Source: an uncultured Pseudomonadota bacterium
GTDB taxonomy: Bacteria; Pseudomonadota; Alphaproteobacteria; RF32; CAG-239
Assembly (NCBI GenBank): GCA_949295005.1
Contig: CASFJL010000017.1
Location: forward strand, 1-32,081
DNA length: 32,081 nucleotides
Reading direction: 5' to 3'
The stretch's first letter is position 1; each line of letters opens with the position of its first letter. A program made the position numbers and the translations under genes. This document shows positions 1-7,467 of this stretch, piece after piece. The notes under the pieces are model-generated. The model was not told the origin of the DNA, did no database searches, and saw only the letters and a program-made list of their open reading frames with translations.

Positions 1-53
1 AGGGCGAGTTTTGTTTGTTTAAGGTTAAGACGAGCTTGTTTTTTGTTTAGCAT
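1..53 (-). CDS. N-terminal fragment of an unidentified protein, cut by the window edge
   Basis: An ATG on the minus strand at 53 opens a frame that stays open to the window edge and reads MLNKKQARLNLKQTKLA. A very good ribosome binding site (AAAAGGAG) lies five bases before the ATG, which is the main reason to call a gene. Seventeen residues, rich in Lys, Gln and Leu, are too few to assign a family. The gene is read away from the small RNA at 82-208 and in the same direction as recR. Confidence 0.55.
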   Translation of the reverse strand, partial: MLNKKQARLNLKQTKLA

Positions 54-81
54 ATTTCAACTCCTTTTATCTGTTTATGTT

Positions 82-208
82 ACAGTTTGAAAAACCGCCC
101 AAAGGAGAACCCTCAAGGCGGTGGAGCTGAAAAACTGTACGAAATCAGTCGCCCTTATTCGACCTAAAAAGGCTTATATCGGGCACTCCACCAAAGGTGG
201 ATTTTTTT
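82..208 (+). ncRNA. Putative structured small RNA ending in an intrinsic terminator, family unknown
   Basis: The segment can fold as a two-tier hairpin: 82-88 pairs with 132-138 (ACAGTTT/AAACTGT), and inside it 94-99 pairs with 117-122 (ACCGCC/GGCGGT). A small GTCG/CGAC hairpin follows near 148-163, then a terminator hairpin with seven Ts. The terminator points to the plus strand, although no protein gene lies upstream on that strand, so an independent RNA is the simplest reading. GGTGGAG at 120-126 can also pair with CTCCACC at 186-192, which would both open the first hairpin and block the terminator, so a switch-like RNA is possible. I see no convincing promoter, and no match to SRP, tmRNA, RNase P or the common riboswitches. 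Confidence 0.4.
187..208 (+). terminator. Intrinsic terminator of the 82-208 RNA
   Basis: A perfect 6-bp stem TCCACC/GGTGGA with an AAA loop is followed by seven Ts. The other strand has no T tract directly after the hairpin, so this works on the plus strand. Confidence 0.75.
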
Positions 209-574
209 CGTAAGATGTTTTTCAGACACCACAGATTATCTCTAATTTGCAAGGCGTATTGTAAAGAGAATAAGAAAAAAGGCAAATATTTTTTTGTGAA
301 CGAGGTACAAAACACTCCCTAACCGTCATGCTGAATTTATTTCAGCATCTCATAAAAGAGACCCTGAAACAAGTTCAGGGTGACAGTGCGAGTGGTATGT
401 TCAGGGTGACAGTTGGAGTGGTGTGTTCAGCATGACAATAAGAAAAGAAATTTTCAAGGCACTGAAGACGCGCCAAGTACAAAGAGAGCATCGCGGCTTT
501 AAGGCACTGCCAGAGTGGCAATCTAACTAATGCGATTAAGCTGGCTCAGCTTGCGATCAAACGCGTTGCATTTG
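209..574. other. Gene-free stretch downstream of recR
   Basis: Apart from the palindromic repeat at 325-437, I see no supported gene here. The part from 438 to 574 is less AT-rich than its surroundings and holds short inverted repeats (AAGCTG/CAGCTT near 537-551, GCCA/TGGC near 509-519), but no open frame with a start site and no terminator T tract. It may be a decayed repeat or remnant sequence. Confidence 0.4.
325..437. repeat. Composite palindromic intergenic repeat with extra copies of its half-unit
   Basis: Two hairpins sit back to back: GCTGAA/TTCAGC at about 329-346 and CCCTGAA/TTCAGGG at about 362-380. The outer ends (GTCA at 325 and TGAC near 384) and the centre (CTC/GAG) are also inverted, so the whole 60-nt unit is one large palindrome. 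The half-unit ending in TTCAGGGTGACA or a variant is then repeated twice more, up to 437. Elements of the form GTCATNCTGAA...TTCAG are common mobile palindromes between genes of many Alphaproteobacteria; this is recalled family knowledge, not a search. It lies downstream of recR and could also help end recR transcription. Confidence 0.7.
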
Positions 575-1168
575 TCAGAGGAGTTTGCGGGAATTAAGAG
601 CCAATTGCAATGTGCCTTCATCCATATAATCAAGCTCTGCGCCCATCGGAATACCTTGCGCCAGAGTGGTTATTTTGAGCGGCAAGTCCTTTAATCTGGA
701 TAAAAGGTAGTGTGTGGTTATTTGGCCGTCAACGGTTGCCGGCAAGGCTAAAATCACCTCTTTTATTTCTTCTTTAGAAATTCTTTCTATCAGGGCATCA
801 ATATTCAAATCTTCGGGCGTAATTCCGTCCAGAGCAGATAAAATACCACCCAAGACGTGGTATTTGCCCTTGAAAAAAGAAATCCTCTCCATGGCCCATA
901 AATCGGCCACATCTTGCACCACGCATAAAATATGCGATTCTCTGGCCGCAGAAGAGCAAATAGAGCAGGGCGAGGTTGTATCAAAATTGCCGCAAATTTC
1001 ACAAGTTTTGATGTTGTTTGCCACATCATTCATTGCTTCAATTAAAGGCAACAAAAGAGTTTCTTTCTTTTTAATGAGCTGCAAAACAATCCTTCTTGAG
1101 GAGCGTGTCCCCAAAGAAGGAAGTTTGGCAACCAGTTTAATTAATTTTTCAATATCTTGACCGGCCAT
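575..1168 (-). CDS. recR: Recombination mediator protein RecR
   Basis: RecR works with RecF and RecO to load RecA on gapped single-stranded DNA. The 197-residue length is normal for the family. The N-terminal helix-hairpin-helix holds LPSLGTRSSRR (about 16-26). A four-Cys zinc finger follows (C56, C59, C68, C71), then a Toprim domain, and the end carries the alphaproteobacterial signature GAELDYMDEGTL. It is the last gene of the ffs-dnaX-ybaB-recR group and starts 11 bases after the ybaB stop. There is no clear Shine-Dalgarno motif before its ATG, which suggests translation coupled to ybaB. The identification is secure. Confidence 0.97.
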   Translation of the reverse strand: MAGQDIEKLIKLVAKLPSLGTRSSRRIVLQLIKKKETLLLPLIEAMNDVANNIKTCEICGNFDTTSPCSICSSAARESHILCVVQDVADLWAMERISFFKGKYHVLGGILSALDGITPEDLNIDALIERISKEEIKEVILALPATVDGQITTHYLLSRLKDLPLKITTLAQGIPMGAELDYMDEGTLQLALNSRKLL

Positions 1169-1179
1169 AATATTTCAGC

Positions 1180-1497
1180 TTAGAAAGGGAGTTTCAATCC
1201 GGGGATGTTCAAACCGCCGGTTACAGAAGAAATGGTTTTGTTCAAGTTTTCATCAACCTTAGATTTGGCATCATTATAAGCAGCCATAATTAAATCTTCC
1301 AAAATATCAACTTCATCTGGGTTAATTAAAGATTTATCAAGCTCAATTTTTTTCATTTCAAACTTGCCGTTTAAGGTAACATTAACCATACCGCCGCCGC
1401 TAGAGCCGTTAACTTCTTCCTGAGCGGCTTTTTCTTGAGCTTCTTCCATTTTCTTTTGCATCATTTGAGCTTGTTTCATAATACCTTGAATATTCAT
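1180..1497 (-). CDS. ybaB: YbaB/EbfC nucleoid-associated protein
   Basis: This small DNA-binding protein forms tweezer-like dimers that coat the nucleoid. It is classically found between dnaX and recR, as here. The frame is open further upstream, but the family starts with MNIQG and the upstream part would run into dnaX. The chosen ATG at 1497 gives 105 residues, and a second ATG just before it (1500) is equally possible. The sequence GAGG in the last dnaX codons serves as the ribosome binding site. The protein shows the usual helical, Gln/Lys/Met-rich N-terminus (MKQAQMMQKKMEEAQ), a Gly/Ser-rich turn, and the family's ending around GLNIPGL. Confidence 0.95.
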   Translation of the reverse strand: MNIQGIMKQAQMMQKKMEEAQEKAAQEEVNGSSGGGMVNVTLNGKFEMKKIELDKSLINPDEVDILEDLIMAAYNDAKSKVDENLNKTISSVTGGLNIPGLKLPF

Positions 1498-1501
1498 CAT
1501 G

Positions 1502-3223
1502 TTAAATGTCCTCATCAAAGAAAGTTTCAGATTCGTCAGAAGACTCAACGCCTTCTTCCTCTTCAATTTGTTTAATACGGGTTAAAATATCAATTTTAGA
1601 GCCTTTGAATTCAGCCAAAATAGCTTTAACCAAAGGATATTCGGAAATGCTTCTTTTGTTTTCTTCTTCTTTTTCATGCTCTTTGGCGGCAATAGTTTGT
1701 CCCATTTGTCCGCGAAGAGTTTCAATTTTCCAATTTTTGCCGGTTGCTGTTTCCAGCTCTTTATGAAAATTTAAGATAAAATCATTGGAGATTTTGTCAG
1801 AAATCGTCATTTTTATAAAGCCGTCGGCAAATTCTTGAATGGCAATATCGTTTTTAATGGCATAAGAAAGCAACATTTTTTTATGTGCTTCAAAATATTG
1901 AGCCATTTCTTCCGGAGAAGCAAAAGAAACAAAATTTGGATTTTGGGTTGTGCTTGGTGTGTCAACGTCTTCTCTATGCCTAAAAACGGGAGCGGCGGCT
2001 AAAGATTCATTTTTTTTTTCAACAATAGGGGTTAAGCTAGAGTTTTTTTTTACGTCATTCAAAAGTTCAAAAGGTGTTGGCAAAGATGCGGAATATGCCA
2101 CACGGATTAAAATCATCTCCAAAGCATCTATTTGCACCGGAGCCAAGGCCAACTCGCTCATACCTTTAATGAGCATTTGCCATATTTTAGATAAAATGGC
2201 AATAGAAACAGAAGAAGAAAGACTTTGGCACAAATTTTTTTCTGCTTCAGAAAGGTTGTCATCGGTTAAAGAGCTTGGCACAATTTTGGCTTTGGCAACC
2301 ATATGCGTGATATTAATCAAATCTTGCAACAAGGTTGTGGGGTTTGCCCCGTTTTTATATTGTTCTTTAATATTGGTTAAAACAGCATCGGTTTTGCCAT
2401 TAATTAAATCTTGAAAAAGGCTGAAAGTTTGATTTCTGTCTGCCAAACCAATCATATTTTTAACCACGTCAGCGGTAATTGTTCCCGAGCTCAAAGAAAT
2501 GGCCTGATCCAACAAAGAAAGACCGTCACGACAAGAACCGTCAGCCGCTTTAGCAATCATGGTTAAAGCCTCATCTTCGGCGCTCAAACCTTCTTTGGCA
2601 ATAATGTTTTTGAAGTGGTTAAACAAGGTATCAACGGTCAATCTTTGCAAGTCAAAGCGTTGACAACGAGACAAAACCGTAACCGGAACTTTTCTAATTT
2701 CAGTTGTTGCAAAAATAAACTTCACATGAGAAGGAGGCTCTTCCAAAGTTTTGAGCAAGGCATTGAAAGCGCTTTTGGAAAGCATATGAACTTCGTCGAT
2801 GATATAAACTTTATAACGAGCATTTGTGGGTTTATAGCGCACCCCATCCAAAATTTCTCTAATATCATCCACACCGGTACGAGAAGCCGCATCAAGCTCT
2901 AAAACATCAATATGTCTGCCTTCAGAAATAGCACGACAATTTTCACAAACACCGCAAGGCTTGGTGGTTGGGCCGTCATGAGCATCTGGACCGATGCAGT
3001 TTAAGGCTTTGGCAATAATTCTGGCTGTTGTGGTTTTTCCCACACCGCGGATACCGGTTAAAATATAAGCGTGATGAAGTCTGTTGTTTTTAATGGCATT
3101 GGTCAGAGTTTGCACCAAAGCATCTTGCCCGAGCAAATCATCAAAGGTCTGCGGGCGATATTTTCTGGCTAAAACCACATATTGATTATTTTGAGTATCT
3201 TCAAGCATAGAAACAAACTTCAT
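1502..3223 (-). CDS. dnaX: DNA polymerase III subunit tau/gamma
   Basis: DnaX is the ATPase of the clamp loader and, as full-length tau, ties the polymerase cores together. Visible motifs are Walker A GIRGVGKT (57-64), a zinc site (C76, C90, C93, C96), Walker B VYIIDEVHML (139-148) and the sensor SRC (185-187). A low-complexity linker around 390-430 leads to the tau-specific C-terminal domain. Two long A runs in codons 391-394 and 402-405 could cause slippage and give a short gamma form (see the separate entry). The first ATG at 3223 has no Shine-Dalgarno motif and starts 11 bases after the SRP RNA stem; the ATG at 3208 (MLEDTQ) is an alternative. ybaB follows directly. Confidence 0.97.
   Translation of the reverse strand: MKFVSMLEDTQNNQYVVLARKYRPQTFDDLLGQDALVQTLTNAIKNNRLHHAYILTGIRGVGKTTTARIIAKALNCIGPDAHDGPTTKPCGVCENCRAISEGRHIDVLELDAASRTGVDDIREILDGVRYKPTNARYKVYIIDEVHMLSKSAFNALLKTLEEPPSHVKFIFATTEIRKVPVTVLSRCQRFDLQRLTVDTLFNHFKNIIAKEGLSAEDEALTMIAKAADGSCRDGLSLLDQAISLSSGTITADVVKNMIGLADRNQTFSLFQDLINGKTDAVLTNIKEQYKNGANPTTLLQDLINITHMVAKAKIVPSSLTDDNLSEAEKNLCQSLSSSVSIAILSKIWQMLIKGMSELALAPVQIDALEMILIRVAYSASLPTPFELLNDVKKNSSLTPIVEKKNESLAAAPVFRHREDVDTPSTTQNPNFVSFASPEEMAQYFEAHKKMLLSYAIKNDIAIQEFADGFIKMTISDKISNDFILNFHKELETATGKNWKIETLRGQMGQTIAAKEHEKEEENKRSISEYPLVKAILAEFKGSKIDILTRIKQIEEEEGVESSDESETFFDEDI
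2010..2051 (-). promoter_or_regulatory. Candidate slippage site in dnaX: an A9 tract followed by an A10 tract
   Basis: On the coding strand dnaX has nine As (2051-2043) and, 23 bases later, ten As (2019-2010). I checked the frames after each. An extra A in the first tract leads to TAG two codons on, and a lost A leads to TAA three codons on. An extra A in the second gives TGA at once, and a lost A gives TAG within four codons. Every slip thus yields a protein of about 394-406 residues that keeps the ATPase and collar domains and lacks the tau end. Thermus thermophilus makes gamma from an A9 tract by such slippage. Use of this site is inferred. Confidence 0.55.
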
Positions 3224-3234
3224 ATTAAAACGGT

Positions 3235-3321
3235 GGAGGACATATAGCCTTGATTAAAATCGTTACGGCTGCTTTCTTCCGAACCTGACCGGATTGGCGA
3301 AAAATCAACCCAATGTCCTCC
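3235..3321 (-). ncRNA. ffs: Signal recognition particle RNA (4.5S, bacterial small type)
   Basis: On the minus strand the ends pair perfectly over nine bases (GGAGGACAT at 3321-3313 with ATGTCCTCC at 3243-3235). The apex carries the SRP hallmark GGTCAGG, then CGGAAG, then AAGCAGCC, which forms the symmetric and asymmetric loops bound by Ffh. The length of about 87-95 nt suits the small bacterial type. It sits just upstream of dnaX, a common place for ffs. Its own promoter is at 3329-3357. No terminator separates it from dnaX, so dnaX may be read through from it and the RNA trimmed. Confidence 0.92.
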
Positions 3322-3328
3322 TTTGGCT

Positions 3329-3357
3329 AATATTGCTAAAATTCATCAGAATTTCAA
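3329..3357 (-). promoter_or_regulatory. Promoter for ffs, possibly also for dnaX-ybaB-recR
   Basis: TTGAAA (3357-3352) and AATATT (3334-3329) are separated by 17 bases. The first base of the SRP stem lies about seven bases after the -10 box. The -10 match is only partial. Confidence 0.5.
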
Positions 3358-3386
3358 GCATAATTTAACTATTTTACCAAAATTTA

Positions 3387-4844
3387 TTATTCACCGACAA
3401 AAATATTCATTTTTTTCAAACTTCTTTTAATGCTGTCTTTTTGTTCTTCTTCATCAAAAGAGAACTTATTTTTAAGAGTTTGCCCATAAATCAGTGTCTG
3501 AGCCAAATTTGGGTCTTTGCCAAAAATAAGAGGGGTTTTATATTCCGGAGAAATATAAATATCGGTTATGTCAGAAGATATATTTTCTTGAGAAAATCTT
3601 TTGGGAGCTTCTTGTACAACAACATCACCTTGTTTTTGCACTTCTACAATATCCAAACTATGTTGATTTCTGCCGTTTTCAAACAAGCGGAACATACCGT
3701 TAATTCCGACATAACCGTCCGGATTGGTAATTGTTGGTACAAAGTTAGCTGGGTCTTGGTTAGCCAAAGCATTACTCAAAGCCACGGCGTCATATCCCAA
3801 AGCATAAAGTGCTTGAGGTTTTTGCCCAAAGACATAGGTATATTTATTGATAAAATAAGAGCTATGTTTTCTGGAAATGGCAGGATACCAGCTTCCATAA
3901 ACAGTTGTTTCATTATTTAAATTAGCATTTTCCCAAATAGATGTTCCCAAAAATTTAACGTCGGGAGCAAACACGTCATAATAACCAAACATGGCAATAG
4001 CAGATTTTAATCTGGCGCCGGTTTCAGGAATAAGAACCATATCAAAATCAACTTCACCTAAAGTGTCATGAGAAGCAATTCTTTTTAAGGCTTTGGCAGA
4101 TTCAGCATCACCGTTATCTGCTTTTGCTTTAAGATTATTTTTTAATTTTTGCATTCTTTGAGAGCGCACGTCATAATCTGTCATCTGTCTTAATATTTGA
4201 GAAAAATCAGATATATTTGGGGGATAAAAAGCAATGCGAGTGATGGCAATATGGTTTTTTTGCGCAGCTTTAACGGCAGCTTTTGCAACGGTAATGCCCG
4301 TAGCGTTGTCAGGCAAGAGCAAAGCCAAACGAGAACGTCCTTTTTGAGCCGCATAAGAAACAATACGCTCTACTTGTTCATCAACCAACAAGCCAAGTGT
4401 ATAAACACTGGGTTGCAAAACATCTTCAGAGGTTGAAAAAGCAATAACCGGAATGTTTTTTTTGGTTGTTTGTTGAGAAATTGCTTGCACGGAAGAGCTT
4501 TTCAAAGGTCCGATAATAACCTGAGAATTTTGGTTTAAAGCGTTTTCAATAGCAATTCTGGCGCCTTCATCAGTGCTTTTGGTATCATAATACTGCAAAA
4601 TAAGATTAGGATTTTTAACATCTTCCAAAGCCAGCATTGTAGCGTTTTTCAAGCCGTTTCCATAGCGAGAAGCATTACCGGTTAAAGGCAACAAAACACC
4701 AACTCTAAAACTGGATTGTTTTGAAAGAGAAACTTCATCATAATCCGTAGATAAAGTATCAGCGCCGCTTGCGGATATTGAATTTGTTGTTGAGCAAGCA
4801 GAAAGCATCATTAAAAAGGAAAATAAAGAAAAAATTTTAAACAC
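3387..4844 (-). CDS. LppC-family lipoprotein, penicillin-binding protein activator-like
   Basis: The protein begins with a lipoprotein signal (MFKIFSLFSFLMMLSACSTTN) whose lipobox LSAC would be lipidated at Cys17. The rest is a periplasmic binding-protein fold of the LppC/LpoA type: an early VGVLLPLTGNASRYG segment, then QVIIGPLKSSSVQAIS and VIAFSTSED, as in ligand-binding receptors. In gammaproteobacteria LpoA stimulates the class A penicillin-binding protein PBP1a, and a class A PBP is encoded at 15722-17518. Whether this homologue acts the same way is inferred. It is divergent from rsmI, a conserved neighbourhood. The 485-residue length suits the alphaproteobacterial form. Confidence 0.85.
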   Translation of the reverse strand: MFKIFSLFSFLMMLSACSTTNSISASGADTLSTDYDEVSLSKQSSFRVGVLLPLTGNASRYGNGLKNATMLALEDVKNPNLILQYYDTKSTDEGARIAIENALNQNSQVIIGPLKSSSVQAISQQTTKKNIPVIAFSTSEDVLQPSVYTLGLLVDEQVERIVSYAAQKGRSRLALLLPDNATGITVAKAAVKAAQKNHIAITRIAFYPPNISDFSQILRQMTDYDVRSQRMQKLKNNLKAKADNGDAESAKALKRIASHDTLGEVDFDMVLIPETGARLKSAIAMFGYYDVFAPDVKFLGTSIWENANLNNETTVYGSWYPAISRKHSSYFINKYTYVFGQKPQALYALGYDAVALSNALANQDPANFVPTITNPDGYVGINGMFRLFENGRNQHSLDIVEVQKQGDVVVQEAPKRFSQENISSDITDIYISPEYKTPLIFGKDPNLAQTLIYGQTLKNKFSFDEEEQKDSIKRSLKKMNIFVGE

Positions 4845-4868
4845 GAGCTTTTCATCCCAAAAAAAACA

Positions 4869-4896
4869 TTGTTTTGTTATATAACTGTTTTATAAA
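4869..4896 (+). promoter_or_regulatory. Candidate promoter for rsmI-yraN
   Basis: TTGTTT (4869-4874) is followed after 16 bases by TATAAA (4891-4896); a second box TATAAT at 4897-4902 overlaps. It lies in the 98-base divergent gap before rsmI and fits an rsmI transcript starting near 4903. Confidence 0.45.
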
Positions 4897-4942
4897 TATA
4901 ATCAAAGTAAATTAAAAAATGCCTAATGTAAAGAGACAGAAA

Positions 4943-5782
4943 ATGAAAAACGGTTTATATATAGTCGCCACCCCAATCGGAAATTTGAGTGATATATCTT
5001 CACGAGCCATAGAAACGCTAAGCCAAGCAGATATCATTGCCTGTGAGGATTCTCGAGTGACCAAAAAACTTTTTTCTTTGCTTGGAATAAGTTTGCAAAA
5101 AACTTTTATCACACTTCATGACCACAATGAGGAAGACAGAGCCCAAATCATCATTGATTACATCAAAGAGGGAAAATCAGTGGCTCAAGTGAGTGACGCA
5201 GGTTCTCCTTTAATCTCTGATCCGGGGTATAAATTAATAAAAGAATGTAAAAAACAAGATATATTCATTACAACCATTCCAGGCTGTTGTGCTTTAATTT
5301 CTGCACTTCAATTATCAGGCTTGCCCACTAATAAATTTATGTTTGCCGGATTTATTCCCAATAAAGAAAAAGCCAGAAAAGAGTTGTTTGAAAAATATAA
5401 AAATTTAGACGCCACGCTGATTTTTTATGAAACGGCGCAAAGAATAGAAAAAAGCCTGATTGCTGCACTTGAAGTTTTTGGCAACAGAGAAATGTCTGTC
5501 GCCAGAGAAATCAGTAAAATTTATGAAGAATGCTTAACCGCCTCGGCAGAAGAATTGTTACACCATTTTAGAGAAAACGAGCCCAAAGGAGAAATGGTGT
5601 TTATGGTTTCTCCGGCAGATAAAGAAGAAAGCTTAAATCTGGATTTAGATGAAATATTAATAAAAAAAATGCAAAATATGAGCTTGAAAATGGCGGTAAA
5701 AGAGGTTGTTGAAGAATATCATTTAAATAAAAATGAGGTTTATGAAAAGGCTCTGCAAATAAAAAATGCAAACAAATTATAG
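4943..5782 (+). CDS. rsmI: 16S rRNA (cytidine-1402 2'-O)-methyltransferase RsmI
   Basis: RsmI uses S-adenosylmethionine to methylate the ribose of C1402 in the 16S rRNA decoding centre. The tetrapyrrole-methylase fold is clear: YIVATPIGNLSDIS near the start, CEDSRVTKKL, and DAGSPLISDPGYKLI in the SAM site. An in-frame ATG at 4919 exists, but the ATG at 4943 has a better ribosome binding site (AAGAG seven to ten bases before) and matches the usual family start. It gives about 279 residues. The gene overlaps the start of yraN by 17 bases, indicating an operon. Confidence 0.95.
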   Translation: MKNGLYIVATPIGNLSDISSRAIETLSQADIIACEDSRVTKKLFSLLGISLQKTFITLHDHNEEDRAQIIIDYIKEGKSVAQVSDAGSPLISDPGYKLIKECKKQDIFITTIPGCCALISALQLSGLPTNKFMFAGFIPNKEKARKELFEKYKNLDATLIFYETAQRIEKSLIAALEVFGNREMSVAREISKIYEECLTASAEELLHHFRENEPKGEMVFMVSPADKEESLNLDLDEILIKKMQNMSLKMAVKEVVEEYHLNKNEVYEKALQIKNANKL

Positions 5783-6125
5783 TAAAGGAAAAAAGGCAGA
5801 ATATATGGCTTTGCTTTATTTGTTGAGCAAAGGATATCGTTTTGTGGCAAAAAATTACATAACCGGCAGAGGTACACAGGCCGGAGAAATTGACCTGATT
5901 GTCAAAAAAGACAATATGTTGGCTTTTGTAGAGGTCAAAGAAAGACAAACTTTAGAAGCTGCCGCTTATGCCATTTCAGAAAAGCAACAACAACGCTTGA
6001 TTAAGGGCGCGGAAGCCTTTTTGCAACAAAACCCGCAATATCAAAATTTTGATATTCGTTTTGACGCCGTCTTAATTAAATATCCGTTCCATATCACGCA
6101 TATAAAAAACGCTTGGATGGTTTAA
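5766..6125 (+). CDS. yraN: UPF0102 (YraN) endonuclease-like protein
   Basis: This 119-residue protein has the YraN order: an N-terminal GKKAEYMALLYLLSKGYRF helix, then GEIDLIVKKDNMLAFVEVKER, the E/D...ExK pattern of restriction-endonuclease-like folds. Its cellular role is not established. It overlaps rsmI by 17 bases, the standard pairing. Its TAA and the TAA of the convergent cca gene share the same four bases (TTAA, 6122-6125). An internal ATG 13 codons on has a purine-rich leader, but starting there would remove the conserved GxxAE helix. Confidence 0.92.
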   Translation: MQTNYSKGKKAEYMALLYLLSKGYRFVAKNYITGRGTQAGEIDLIVKKDNMLAFVEVKERQTLEAAAYAISEKQQQRLIKGAEAFLQQNPQYQNFDIRFDAVLIKYPFHITHIKNAWMV

Positions 6126-7360
6126 GCTATTTTAGAGCTCTTGACATTGTTAAGCAAATCTTGCTTTGATAAGGTGAAATTGCTGTCAATCCAGAGTTTT
6201 TCCAACTCGTCTAAGGTTTTGCCGATATTAAGGTTTCCTTCAATTCCCAAAGCAATAATATCTTGACCGCGAACAGGTAAAACCGGTATTTCTGCATTTT
6301 TGATGTTTTCTAATATATTAACCCAATCAGGCAATATTTTTTGTTGTAATGATTGTTCAATAATCAATTTATCACAGGCAAAATTTTTGCCATGCAAATA
6401 AATCATTTTCATCAGAGCATTTTTATTTGTAAAATCTTCCAAAGAAACAGATATTTTTGCCAAATCAACAAAATCTAATTTTTGTTTTTTACTAAATTTC
6501 ATTCTGGTAGCAATGCTGTTGGCAAAAGTTTCATCAGGCGTAAACAAGATAAACAAACGCACAATCGGATTTTTTTCAATCAGGTTGGTGTTTAATTTTT
6601 CAGACAAGAAGCGCAAAGCTTGAATATTTTTAACATCTGGTCTGGGCAAAATATAGCTCAAAATTTCATTATCAGCCATAATGGTAATGGTTTCGGCCAC
6701 TTTAGGCGTAACTAAAATTTTCAAAAGCTCATCACGGATTCTTTCCATAGAAAGCTCTTGCAAACCTTCGGCATTTTCAACGCAGGCTTCCAAAGCTTTT
6801 TTGTTGATAGGTGTTTTAGAAAAAATAGAATAAAAGCGGAAAAAACGCAAAATTCTGAGATAATCTTCTTTAACGCGCTGGGAAGCATTTCCAATAAAAC
6901 GAACAATACCGTTTTCAAGGTCTTCAATACCGTTATAATAATCAAACACATTGCCGTTTTCATCAGCATAAACGGCGTTGATGGTCAAATCGCGTCGGCC
7001 GGCATCAGTTTCCCAATCGGTAGTGAACTCAACTTCGGCATGTCTTCCGTCGGTTGAAACATCTTTTCTTAAAGAGGTTACTTCCAAAACTTCATTATCA
7101 ATCAAAACGCCGACAGTTCCATATTTAATACCCAAAGGAATAGTCTTGATGTCAGATTCTTCACAAGCCTCCACAAGCTCATCAGGGCTCAAATCAGTAG
7201 CCAAGTCCAAATCAAATCCATCCATTCCGGCAATCACATCACGAACGGAACCTCCGACAAATCTTAATACACCGCCGTGAGTTTCCACCGCCTTAAAGAG
7301 TTTAAGGACATTTGGGTTTTTAATAAGCTTATGAACATCTATATAGTTATCTTTCATCAT
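6122..7360 (-). CDS. cca: CCA-adding tRNA nucleotidyltransferase
   Basis: The enzyme builds or repairs the 3' CCA end of tRNAs from CTP and ATP. The class II nucleotidyltransferase head is intact: LRFVGGSVRDVI (about 32-43), then DLDLATDL with the metal-binding carboxylates, and DAGRRDLTINAVY (about 107-119). The RNA-binding domain follows with VKEDYLRILRFFRFYS. At 412 residues it is the alphaproteobacterial type without an HD domain. Two ATGs lie in tandem at the start; neither has a strong ribosome binding site. It could in principle be a poly(A) polymerase relative, but length and context favour CCA addition. Confidence 0.93.
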   Translation of the reverse strand: MMKDNYIDVHKLIKNPNVLKLFKAVETHGGVLRFVGGSVRDVIAGMDGFDLDLATDLSPDELVEACEESDIKTIPLGIKYGTVGVLIDNEVLEVTSLRKDVSTDGRHAEVEFTTDWETDAGRRDLTINAVYADENGNVFDYYNGIEDLENGIVRFIGNASQRVKEDYLRILRFFRFYSIFSKTPINKKALEACVENAEGLQELSMERIRDELLKILVTPKVAETITIMADNEILSYILPRPDVKNIQALRFLSEKLNTNLIEKNPIVRLFILFTPDETFANSIATRMKFSKKQKLDFVDLAKISVSLEDFTNKNALMKMIYLHGKNFACDKLIIEQSLQQKILPDWVNILENIKNAEIPVLPVRGQDIIALGIEGNLNIGKTLDELEKLWIDSNFTLSKQDLLNNVKSSKIA

Positions 7361-7422
7361 TTTGTTTTAATCCATAAATTTTTTTCTAGAAATTAACAGT
7401 TTTTAGATATATTTCAAATATT

Positions 7423-7443
7423 ATTATCAAATAATTTGATAAT
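7423..7443. repeat. Perfect 21-bp palindrome upstream of the IalB-like gene
   Basis: ATTATCAAAT and ATTTGATAAT are exact inverted copies with one base between them. The centre lies 35 bases before the ATG at 7468. The tight centre suits a dimeric protein operator better than an RNA hairpin. A short T run follows on the plus strand, so a weak terminator is the alternative. Confidence 0.6.
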
Positions 7444-7467
7444 TTTTAGCTAAGAAAGAATGTAAAT

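Noticed and set aside
77..130. Leader peptide of 17 codons starting at 77
   Set aside because: There is no ribosome binding site and no run of one amino acid, and the bases are better explained by the exact hairpins.
120..194. tRNA-like element, because GGTGGAG and CTCCACC could form a seven-bp acceptor stem followed by A
   Set aside because: There is no T-arm (GTTCGA) before the 3' strand, no D-arm and no CCA end, and the 3' strand is also half of a terminator.
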